Assembly: GCA_032821775.1 (NCBI GenBank)
Contig: JAVLRN010000014.1
Span: forward strand, 310,001-374,000
DNA from: Sanguinoderma infundibulare
Lineage: Eukaryota; Basidiomycota; Agaricomycetes; Polyporales; Polyporaceae
Length of the DNA: 64,000 nt
Direction of reading: 5' to 3'
Shown here piece by piece: positions 41,070 to 51,229 of the stretch. Under the pieces are notes generated by a model, which was given only the letters and a program-made list of their open reading frames with translations, ran no database searches and was not told the DNA's origin. Numbering within the stretch: the stretch's first letter is position 1; each line of letters opens with the position of its first letter. A program made the translations under genes and the position numbers.

Positions 41070-42160
41070 GCCGACATTCACCGTCACCGGTCAGACCGCG
41101 CTCCTCACCATGCCCACCCTCGCCGACAACCTCTCGAAGCCCACCCGTTCACGATCGCCTCCGTCGACAGCCGCTACCATCTCGACGGCGTCAAGACGCC
41201 CACCACAGCCGCCGACGAGCCCGAGAAGAAATTCACGGCGGTTGTCACAGTCGCAGACGCAGATGCAGACGCGACGCTGTTCTGGAAGGAGCTCGTCTTC
41301 CTCATCAACGTCCGCGAGGGCTTCACGAAGCGGCTCGCAGTGCGGGCGAGATGGTGAAGGTGCTCGTCCACGGACCGTACGGCTTCTCGCCGAACATGGA
41401 CGACGGCGACACAGTCGTGCTCCTCGCGGGCGGCTCGGGCGTGACGTTCACGCTGTCGACGTTCCTTGGGGTCCTGAGCGACGTGCAGGAGAGGAGGAGT
41501 AGGTGTCGCAGGTTTGTGTGGATCTGGTCGATCTGCGAACCGGGTATGTTCAAGTTCACGTCGCGTAGAGGTGACCGCTCGTGTTGACGTCCTGCATTGA
41601 GCGCTGTCCTGTCAGCGACAGGTCGCATCGAGTGAATATCTGAGGTGATCTTCAAGGCTCTCGAGCTCGCCCCATCCGACGACCTCGAAATCGCTATCCG
41701 GATCTTCGTCACTGGCAAAATCGCGTCGAGCCAAGTGGATCTCAGCCAGACCAGGTCCGAGTCGTGGAACGAGGCTGACTGGATCCACTGCTCGGAAGCG
41801 ACCGAACCCGGCGGGAGCCGTCCGCCGTCCCTCGTCAACTCTCCCTCCGTTCAGGGTCGCCCGGCCTTCAAGGCGTGCTGCGCGAGGAGGAGCCGCATAT
41901 GCGTCACCGGTACGTCTGTACTACCATGACGAACGAACGAACTGCTCTTCCTTTACGACTTGCACTGGCTGACAGTGTTTCGTCGGGGCAGTGTGCGGCT
42001 CTCAGGGTATGGCGCGAGCATGCCGCCATGCGCTGCGCGTCCCCCTCTCCACCGGTGCGAGCGTGGTGCTGCACGTCGAGTCGTTTGGCGAGCTTCACCT
42101 GCACGAGTCCCGGACGTCGATGTTTACACGATATATCCTCGTACAGGACCCCCTATGGCT
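41070..42160 (+). pseudogene. Truncated, frameshifted copy of the ferric reductase gene
   Basis: Matches 13860-14890 of the ferric reductase gene: GQTALLTMPTLADN, then out of frame the HPFTIAS region, then VKVLVHGPYGFSPNMDDGD, LLAGGSGVTFTLSTFLGVL, and out of frame the remainder to VVLHVESFGELHLHE. The membrane half is absent. The parent's intron position is occupied by intron-like sequence (GTATGTT...GCGACAG), so it was copied as DNA, not by reverse transcription. There are several frameshifts. It stops abruptly at GCATAGCGCGGCC, where FunK1-derived sequence starts. Confidence 0.85.
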
Positions 42161-42165
42161 CGGGA

Positions 42166-42412
42166 CGCATAGCGCGGCCACTCGGCGGCGAGAGAGTCGC
42201 GGAAGGAGGTTCGGGCGTATTCGAAAATAAACGGGCCTTCGAGTTGGCTCGGCTGCAGGTTGCGCTCGGTGTAATCGACATCGTCGGAGTTCTTTCTAGC
42301 CGCGATGTCCATTTGCACGAAGTCGGCGTCGTCTGGAGAGAGTCGAGTGGCGGTGAGATCGAAACCAAGGGAGGCGGGGTCAAGGCTCGAGAAACGCAAG
42401 AAGATGTCACTG
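42166..42412 (-). pseudogene. FunK1 exon fragment
   Basis: About 247 bp roughly 95 percent identical by eye to 22816-23055, internal to exon 2 of FunK1 gene A, in the same orientation (minus strand reads SLDPASLGFDLTATRLSPDD and QMDIAARKNSDDVDYTERN). It has no ends of its own and is fused on both sides to unrelated duplicated sequence. Confidence 0.9.
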
Positions 42413-43030
42413 TTTTGTGGTCAATCAGCGCTGGGCCACAGGACATGATCCGAATCACCTTTCATAACGAATACTGAGGTGGTATTATCCTCCTCCCTTC
42501 CAGACGTTGAATGGGAGCCGAGCCGCCAGTTGGACAAAACTGACGGTACGGAATCGTTGTCGTCGACGTTGAGGGCAAATCGTTTGACGACGTCGCCGAA
42601 ACAAGGGCGGCGCCTGACCGGCGCTGCGGGCCGCCCGAGTGACAAGAACACAATTTTCGCTGGTCTCAGCAGCCTATAGATGCACCTTTTCCACCTCTTC
42701 CCAACCTCTTCCTGCGACTCCACTCGCGCCTGACCCCTCAGTATGACAAGTTCCTCACCCGCTAATGCAAGCAGCCGTAGTCCCATATAACGACCACAAG
42801 CCTGGTGGACTATCGCGCTGTACCTGTGACAGACAGCACGGAGGACGAGTGGCTAGGACACGGTTTGGGGAGAAAGGGAAGTACTGTGTCGTTTGGTGAG
42901 CAGAAGTTCCTTACCATCCATATGCAAGATATTCTGACCTTGACTGACCTTGTTCCTTCGCGCATCGGCCGGCACCCCTCCCACATTCCTGCGTCTGCCG
43001 CGCTGAGGGACCCTATCCTCATACGTCCTT
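42411..43030. repeat. Copy of 31205-31850, including a partial sequence U
   Basis: Begins at TGTTTTGTGGTCAATCAGCG directly after the FunK1 fragment. The minus strand encodes a piece of U (RRRPCFGDVVKRFALNV, NTTSVFVMKGDSDH) that loses frame where GCAGAGCATG has become GGACATG. It ends around CATACGTCC. Confidence 0.8.
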
Positions 43031-46000
43031 CCTAGCCTCTATAAGAACTCCGTCATGCGTCTTTGCGCATCTGTCTTCGGTGATGACCGGGACCACGAAC
43101 GTCGAAGCTTGGTACATTGATTCATGACGCACCGCTGCTGCCTCCCATGTGAGAGAGGGCATTGTGTCGAACCTCCGCGCGCGCTCTTCTCTACGGCGGA
43201 CCCGTGCCGAGCTCGCTGACGATCTGAACGGATCGGTTGGATGTGGGTTGGACTCGGAGTGAGTGTGATGAATGGGCAGCTGCGCCGGCAACTGTCCACT
43301 CATCCCGCACCGTCCGTCCTCATTTGCTTCCGTCGCCGGGTCTTGCCGACGCCCTCGGCCAACGACAGCTGGGGCGATTCGACCGGCGGGAGTCCGTTGC
43401 TGTATTCTCCCTCGTGTGTTTAGTACTCTCAGCTGGGCCTATCTGGACCTTGCTTTCTCCTGATGATTGAATTACGTCTTGCGGATATCTTTCGATTCAC
43501 GCACATCTCCGCTCTCTAGCTGATCAACCCTGACCTTAGTAAGTACTCCAGGACCGTTCTCCACTCTTCTGCCTTCGCTGCCTTCACGGATGCTCGTCCG
43601 TCCGAGGTCATTCCCAACATGGTCAAGATCCACGCGGCGCATACAGCATACAGCTCGGAATTTACATTCCCGTCACACTATGCCCTATTTGCAAGCTCGA
43701 GAGCAATGCAGTTTTGCCGCCTTTCCTCCTCTCGTCTAATCAACACGGCGTCCGACTTTCAGCGTTGGTATGTTTGTTCGCTTTCTCGTGCACGCCGTTC
43801 ATTACATTTACATAACAACTTCTCATCCAGCCTCCAACTGGCCGCCGCCCATTCTAATCGCCACCTCCGCCGCACACAACCAACCCCGGCAGCTTCTCCC
43901 CCTTGCAGGTTCATGTGTTTATGACCCGGTCCGCGCACGCAAGTACGTTCACACCCCTACCGGCCTCACTGTACATGACGTCTATGCCCTGACCATCAGC
44001 AGGTATCTGTAAAACTTCTCCCACCGCTTGCTCACATGCGTCCTCAGTCCTCAGGCTCGGACCTCGAAGCAACTCGCGATGTGTGTCCCTGTCGGCCACC
44101 CACGCATGTTCCGCTCGCTGAGTCCCCGAGGTCTCCTTCGCCACGAATCACGGCCAAACTCGATGACCGGGACCACTCCGAACAGCTTTGCCACTCGGCC
44201 GAAGACGAGGACTTAAGGCACATGTCCAGCGCGCGTCATCACCATCGACGTCAGCACTCCAACCTTCTCTCTTCCCGGACGCAAACGCGCGCGGCGGGTC
44301 GTATTGTAGGATATAGATGCGTCCTGCCCAGTACGTATTCACTCAACCCCGGACGTGCACGCTTACCTTTAACCGCCAACACCACGCCTGCCGGCGAAGG
44401 TCCGGCATCATGCGATCCAGGTTTACGGTTTCCGTCTCTTCGGCATCGTCCACCTACCTACGCAGTCACAGAGACCAGATTCCTCGGCGGATGTGATGGA
44501 CCTCGTTGGTAAAAGGTTGAGCGATTTCGGTACGTCGTATACGCGTCGTTCAAGCGCTGTGCTGACCGACACTCGTCCGGGTCTTCAGCGAATACGTAGA
44601 AGGAACGGCGAGTGTGTCAACGACGGTAAGTTCCCGCTAACGAAGCAAACGTTGTCCCTACGTTAAACATAGACAGAACGGGCGTTACTGTAAAAGCTGC
44701 GCGGGTTTAGCTTGTGATCACGACATAGGCTCCCTTCGGACTTGGCCGCGGGAGCTCGTGCGGGCGAGCATGTACATCAAGGACAGGAAGTGCGTCTGCG
44801 TCTGTTTGACTTCTTCCGGGACGCTACGGGCACGAAGTGTCTCCGTCGCCGTTCGCCCACTCCACCGCTGGCGCTCCGCCCTGGTCCTCGCGGCAGATGC
44901 CCGTGGAATGCTGTCTCGTTCAGAGCAACCCGCATCTCAAGTCCGACGGCTCGCAGTCGGTCCTCGTTGCGTCCTCCCTGCCGCTCGCGAAAGCTTCGAT
45001 CGCGATGCTGCTCGGAGTCGGAGGTCGCACGCGGTCGATTCCACCACGCGCACCCGGCGATGTCAATTCACACTGTCCCATGCCACCATCATATCCGCTC
45101 TCTGGCTCTATCAAACGCGGCGTTGTACGCTGTATGTACGCAGGACGTTCCTCCTTACGATCCGCACTCTGAACTCCGAGCTCCAAGCTCCGCACTCTTG
45201 GGTGTGCCGCAACGTGAGTCGCGGGAGGCTTCAAGTTCTATCCGCTCGCCATCACGGGGTCTAAAAGGGACGGAATGCTATATCAATCTTCCGCCCACGA
45301 CCACCCGCTCTTATCCCGCCATGCGCTATACCAGGCTACACCGGTTGCTTGCCCTTTCTCAGGTTCGAAACCAGCGCGCGGGCTCTTCATTCCCTGCACG
45401 CCTTCCCCCGCCAGTCCCAGATGCTTGTCACAATATACGCCGGCTGCTGGTGACCTATGGCTACGCCTGATACATCTTTCGATGCCAGTCGGGTCTTGTT
45501 TCCCTCGTTCAAGTCTTCTGCTCTAGTCCGAGTCTTCCCTGACTGAAATCGGACTTGGCAGGTCGGGACACTCGCGATCGTGCTCTGTTCCGTCTTGACG
45601 CGGGCACGCGATGCTTCGCACCGCATGTCTTCCCGCCATCTTCCGCGTCGCGAATACCTTGGTTACCCCTCAAAGGTACCCGGGTGGCCATTTCAGGTCT
45701 CAGTATCTCTTGGGCGAGCGAAGACTCTTGGATACACGGTCGCGCTTGTCTTCGCGTCCGGGCCTGACCTGGTTCCTGCTTGCCCTGCATTAAACATGAA
45801 ACGCACACGCCCCGCCCGGGAAGCAGGCATCTTTGACCGGCTGGCTCATTTGGCGTGTTAGATCAACCTGGTCGCTAGTGGGACCGCACTCATCCCGCAT
45901 TGGCAAGTTATCGATATGGCCCTCTCTGACTCCCAAGTCTGACAACACGAAGATCTCGCTGCTCCTCGATAGGTATCCAGTCCTCCGCTGTGTTAGGACC

Positions 46001-46440
46001 GTGGTGCTCATGGCGGCCTCTCATTGCATTCACCCTCTAGCAAAAAGACCACAGTGCCGGTGGGCGATATCCTCATGGGCGATTCAAGGTCACGCACATC
46101 CTTACCGAGAACTTGTCACCGAGACCTTCCCGTGAGCTCCAACTTCCATCATGCTCGTTTGTGTCAATCACTAGTATTGAAACCATTCATCATGTATTGT
46201 CATATACATCGTGTTATGCTCGATAAGGAGGTCACGGAGGAACACTTGAGTCGCGCGAAGCTAGGCATCGGGCTGCTACTGTGTGGACTGCTGTGGCTGG
46301 TCGAGAAGGTAGCGGATTGAGGGAGACGGGGTTCAGGGAGGGCAAGACTGTGTTCGGATTCTGAGGGGTAGGGGGTATTCGCATCGTTATACCGTGAGAC
46401 AACCTGCCCATGGGAACAATGTAAACCTTGATGCAGTCCA
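43031..46440. other. 3.4-kb interval without a recognised gene
   Basis: Many overlapping frames of 60-240 codons occur on the plus strand (longest 44742-45470), but no family motif or consistent splice chain was found. A stretch near 43880-44005 (DPVRARKYVHTPTGLTVHDV) is weakly reminiscent of a small fungal DUF fold; this is not strong enough for a call. Probably decayed coding sequence. Confidence 0.35.
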
Positions 46441-48580
46441 TCAGTCCAATACCTCCCGCAAGCTTCCTCGCGCCAGTCCCCCGAACAATATGGCCTTCGC
46501 AAATGTCTCCGACGGGATGATGGTCTTCCCAATCATGGTGGTGGTACCTGTCCTGGTCTGCGACGCGACCAGGAAACCTTGATCGCGGGACAATGGTGCT
46601 CGAAGCAGCTCAAGCACCTGCGGCGTTTGACGATGCGCTTCACCCTCTTCCAGGTGAACCACAGCGAGGATTTTGCCGAAAGGCGTCGAGAGGATACAGG
46701 GCGAGGCATGGCGAAGGATGACATCTGCCGTGGTTATAGACGTTAAGCATATCATGGCAACAAGGAAACGCCCGAGTCCCTCCCCGAAAACGTCGTCCGG
46801 AACGTCTTGTGCATAGGATTCAAATGCACTGCGTACCCGCTCCTGCGTGACGTCGCCTCTTCCTATCGCCATCCAAAGGTACTCTTGCACGCGCCCCCGC
46901 TCCGTGCGCACTTGGTCCCTCGGCATTCCCATATATAGATCGTGTGTATAGCCCAACCGCTGCTGACGCTCGTAGTCCATTGTCCCCATGCACAGCTTGA
47001 CGATGCGCGGCACCTCCGCACGGCTGAGTTGGACATGCTCGACCGTGACTTGCCTGCACACGCAGAAAAGCTTTTGTTGTGCAGCTGGTACGAAGGCCCG
47101 CAACAGTGCTAGTAGGATGACCGTAAAGCTGTCATATGCCTCGGTGACGTTGTTCGGCTCCTCGACGATCCACGGCGCCATGCTCTCGCTCAGGGACATC
47201 GCCGCCGAGTCTTTCATCATGCCAGCGAGGACCTTCGATGCGATGCAATAACGTTGTTGAACGGGAGCCTGATTGAATGCATCAGCCACCAGTTCCGAGA
47301 ACGTCATCGTGCGCATAGTGGGGGGAGGGATGTAGCCCGGGAGGTCGGGGAAGACAGCTAGGACGTAGTCGCGGGATTTGGTCGTCACCCGTCCACTTTG
47401 CCATGCCGATCGAAGTGGATCGTATGCAGCAGCAGGACGGTTTCGGCCTCCGTACTTCGCCATGTCGAGGTGATGCCTGCCCATGTCACAGTTTGTCAGC
47501 ACAACTCGAGGCCAAGAACATTCTGCTGACGGACGCACCGGTACATAAGGTCCACAACTAACCCATTGAATGCGGAGAGGACGACGCCCGTATACTCACA
47601 TTTATCTGTCAGGAACACACTGACGGCCGCAGTCTTCAGGCTAAAATTGTCAGACATCCACTTCCGGTATTCGCTATGAAACTGATTCTGCTCGCGAGGG
47701 CATGGGATGAGGTTCAGGGGCACAAAGTCTAGGACCTTCCCATATAGGCCCTCCTGGCGCGTCCACAGCCTCTCGAACCAGGGATCGAAGCACACCATGT
47801 GCGGCCCGCAGAGCTTGGCGTGGTCTAACCCGGGATGTATGACCTGGTGCAGGATGGCCTCTTCGTCCAAGTTGTCGCTGTCAAGGAGGTGCACGATGAT
47901 CTTATGCCAGTCGGCGCAGATGGGCTGCTCCAGAAGCACTTTGACGCAGCGCGCCGACTTGTAGACGTCGGGGATCGACCTGAGCTGGTCTGAGATGGTG
48001 ATGGTCGCGGACTCGGTCTGGTCGATGCAGAAGAGGTCCATCCAGAACCAGTCGGAGCCGCAGATGTGGGGACGTCTGAGGATGGAGAGGATGTCTCGTT
48101 TTCCGGGACTCAACTTGACAACCCCTGGTGACCGGTGAAGGCCGGCCGGTGAGCTCGATCCCGCTTTCTGTGAAGTCTGATTCACGCACCAGGGTGACCG
48201 TCGACCACTGTGTCCTGCACTGTCTCCGGTGTGCCCCATACGTGAGAGATCGCGATGTAATCGTCGCCAGTGGTCGCGTTTGGCTTGCGTTCGAGATACA
48301 GGGACTGGTCTTCTCTCTGGCTGACACGAAAGAGGTATATGTCGTGCATGGTGTGACAATATAGCAACGAGGAGGATTGGATCCAAAGGGGAGTCGCTAG
48401 GCGAAGGCGATGGGATGGAAGTTGCGCTGCAAGCGACTGTCGAGTACGAAAGGACGGCCACAGGCCTGCCAGCGTCCACGCGTCCTCGGATTCGAGGGAG
48501 CTGAGCGTTAACCTTAGTCTTTCTGGATCACAGTCCACGTGGATCCGAATCGACACACGCACAGCATACGGCCCGCACAA
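46441..48580 (-). pseudogene. HET-domain protein gene with one frameshift
   Basis: Heterokaryon-incompatibility type protein. Reading order: exon 48580-48190 (ends in the HET opening DDYIAISHVWGTPETVQDT), intron 48189-48125, exon 48124-47600 (LSPGKRDILSILRR, WFWMDLFCIDQTES, IPDVYKSARCVKVLLEQP, WFERLWTRQEG), optional 42-nt in-frame intron 47599-47558, then ...RQQNVLGLELC followed by TGA at 47498-47496. The family sequence resumes one frame over (GRHHLDMAKYGGRNRP, DPLRSAWQSGRVTTKSRDYV) and stays open to 46441 (about 360 codons). No intron fits the break, so a 1-nt deletion or 2-nt insertion near 47498 is inferred. If the break is a sequencing error, the gene would be intact at about 665 aa. Confidence 0.7.
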
Positions 48581-48928
48581 ACGGAGCTTGGAGACGTTTA
48601 TGCCGAAGTCACTGCACCCCCTGCAGGATTGGTTCGTGCATAATGGTACCCTTCAGAGGTAAGGACATTGCAGAGGTAAGGACATTGATTGTCTTAGTTT
48701 ATTTCTATATCCAGCTTCGAATCTCAGCCAATCCCATCCCGACCGATTTGTGTATGACGTCAACCCTCAATGTATTAATGGCCCGGCAAATTACTCAGAC
48801 TTCCGCGCCTCGAAGTACCCCGGCAACCTCACCTATAGCTCGCGCCGTGCCTCAAGCTGTTCCCAGCACTCCCCCCGAACCCTGGTAACGTGTTGTAATC
48901 AAGGCAGTCCTCTAGTGCCTTCCACAAT
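48581..48928. other. Short interval, nothing recognised
   Basis: A short direct repeat (CAGAGGTAAGGACATTG twice around 48654-48686) and a few short frames; no gene seen. Confidence 0.4.
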
Positions 48929-49975
48929 CTAAAGGGCGCCGCTACCTGATGACGCACCTCCCAGAAGGTTCATGAGTCTTCTCCGTGCGTGTATGGACTC
49001 ACTACCGCAGACCAGTTTTGCAATCGAGGTAGAGACCGTTCCCGGCGCTCCCCCCGTTTTATCCTGGCAATGTTTGTAATCGATGCAGGCCTCCAGTGCC
49101 TTCAACCAGTCTCGCATACCCAGAGACACCTCGGGGAAGACGCAGGAGAACACGCGCCGCAAGAGGATGTAGCACGGGCACTCCTCCGGCTTCCGCTCGA
49201 CCTCGACATCCGCGCGCACGTGCATCAGAGCCTCAGCGTCTTCCCACCACGGCAGGCAAGTTTGCAAAGCTAAGATATCAGTGAATGTGTCGTCGTCTCG
49301 CCGGACGTACTTGACATACTGCGCGAGCTTCTTCGTGCCACGGAGAAGATGCAAGAGGTCGGGGGCCTCGAGGCGCGACTAGCGAGCGGGCAAGTCCGAG
49401 TCGAGGCGTCAGCTTGACGGAGCTGGTGCACCTGAAGTAAAGCGGACCAACCTGATAACCTCAATCTCGGCCTCACGCCTGTCCCAGCGTTCGAGGGTGA
49501 GCCGCCAGTCTTCCTTGACCTTGCGGACGAGATGTCGGTGAAGGGCGTCGACGAGGTAGTTGTCGGAGATGCGAATGGTGAGAGCGGTCACGATGAGTGT
49601 GTCTGGGTCCCAGCGAGGAGCACTTACTTCGCTGTTGGAAGTTGAATATGCAGGCGAAAACATATACAGATGAAGCCGTACGTTGGGTTGTAAACGAACG
49701 CGGGCAAGCCCGACAGCGCCTCGGCCGTGTTTTCTATCATCTCCACCAAAGGCACGTCGTCACACAGCTCTCCGTCGAACATGTTTGCGAAGACGGTCGA
49801 GTTGTGTCATGAGACAGGCCTGTGGACGCGGTAGAGCTGATACTGGGGGGGCGCGAGTGGGGCTCGGAGTTAGGGTGGGCACCGTGGGTCGACGAGACTT
49901 TGGCTGCGAGGACGACGTTGCCGTCGGAGAATTACAGCTGCGGGTGGCGTTCTGGGACAGCAGCATGTTCCTCCA
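48929..49975 (-). pseudogene. BTB/POZ-domain protein gene, disrupted
   Basis: BTB proteins of this fungal family have an N-terminal dimerisation domain. Minus-strand pieces in order: FSDGNVVLAAKVS; YRVHRPVS then a TGA at 49809-49807, then STVFANMFDGELCDDVPLVE, MIENTAEALSGLPAFVYNP (the typical BTB sequence); after an intron-like gap DPDTLIVTALTIRISDNYLV, ALHRHLVRKVKEDWRLTLERW; then LLRGTKKLAQYVKYV and ALMHVRADVEVERKPEECPC to the end at 48929. A TAA at 49934-49932 also falls directly before FSDGN. The in-frame stops within the BTB core indicate a dead gene. Confidence 0.5.
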
Positions 49976-51229
49976 TAGTCAAGAGCATACAGAGACGAGA
50001 TGGAAATGACAAGCAGGCGGCACCGGGCAAAGGAACGTCGACAGTGGTTGTTACGCTCAAAATCAAAACTGAATGCCTTCCGGAGCGCTCATACATTAAT
50101 CCGGCAGATTCCGGCTGTCAGACCACGGGTGGTGATGCACGTGACTCTCCCTCATTCTTCCGGTTCGTCGACTCGAGCGACCACATGCGAGTTCTTGTAT
50201 GCGCATCGGCCCCGGACGAAATCAAGGCCCAAATCTGCATCACTTTCCCCACTCGGGCCCAGTTTCACAGGGCAGGCCCATCTCGTCACCTACGCTCGCC
50301 CCCTCACACGCTGACTTCCCGCGACTGGTCATCTCCTCTTCTCGGTGCACCAGGGCATGCACTCACCACCATCAAGTCTCCTCACCCGCTCCCAGTGCCA
50401 GCAGATTCAGACACTCGCAAGCCCGCCCAGCGCTTCAAGTCGTGCGGACTGGCGACAATAATGGTCTTGAAGTCGTCCATGGACTGACTCGACATCCTCT
50501 TGGACAACGGTATACCGCATCGACGCAAACGGATAATGGGTGTCACCTGGGTTAGTCCTCGCGTTGCCCTGAACCTTTCGTCCAGCTAGTCTAGCTCATT
50601 TGCCACAGCGTCGTTGACATGTATAGCCATATGTAAGCACATCACCAGTATACCGAGACGATCTTAGCTGACGAATCCTTAAGCAGGCTGAATTCCGCTC
50701 CCGTGCTATCAGATGCTGTCGATGACGACTCCAGGAAAGGTCCTGTCCTTCCGGTGCACCTTCAATGACACTAGAAGTGTACCGAACGAACATATATATG
50801 TTATTTTCACAGTAGCTGCGTGCTCTCGACGCGCTCAACACGCTCGATGACGCGTACAAGCTCAGCGCCTCCAGAAGCGTTACGGTTCGTAGCCTTCCCT
50901 CAATCCGTTTCCACCCACGCGCTGGTGGCAACCAGACCGCGTTGGTTCTTCCTGGGTCTTCCAATGCCATCAGCGGGCAGGCGGCGGTGATCAAGCTTCG
51001 GCCAACGGCATAACGCTCTCCGAGTCGCTTCTGCTCGAGAACCCGTATGAGAAGTGTGTACATCCTCGGGTATCCTTCCGGTACCGGCAAATGAAGTGAG
51101 TCAATGGACGACATTGTTCGTTTGACCAATTGCTCATGACAGTGGAAGACAGGCATGCGGAGAGAACTCAGGTGAGTAAAACTCGTACGCTCGAGGTCGA
51201 TTTTCACTGATTGTTCTTGTGATAGCTAG
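49976..51229. other. Interval without a recognised gene
   Basis: Contains a 204-codon minus frame (50596-51207) with no recognised motif, and plus frames of 100-220 codons that are low-complexity. The 5' part of the amidohydrolase gene would be expected here but could not be identified. Confidence 0.35.

Noticed and set aside
44742..45470. 242-codon plus frame
   Set aside because: Arg/Ser/Pro-rich with no recognisable domain, overlapping frames equally open; not enough support for a gene.
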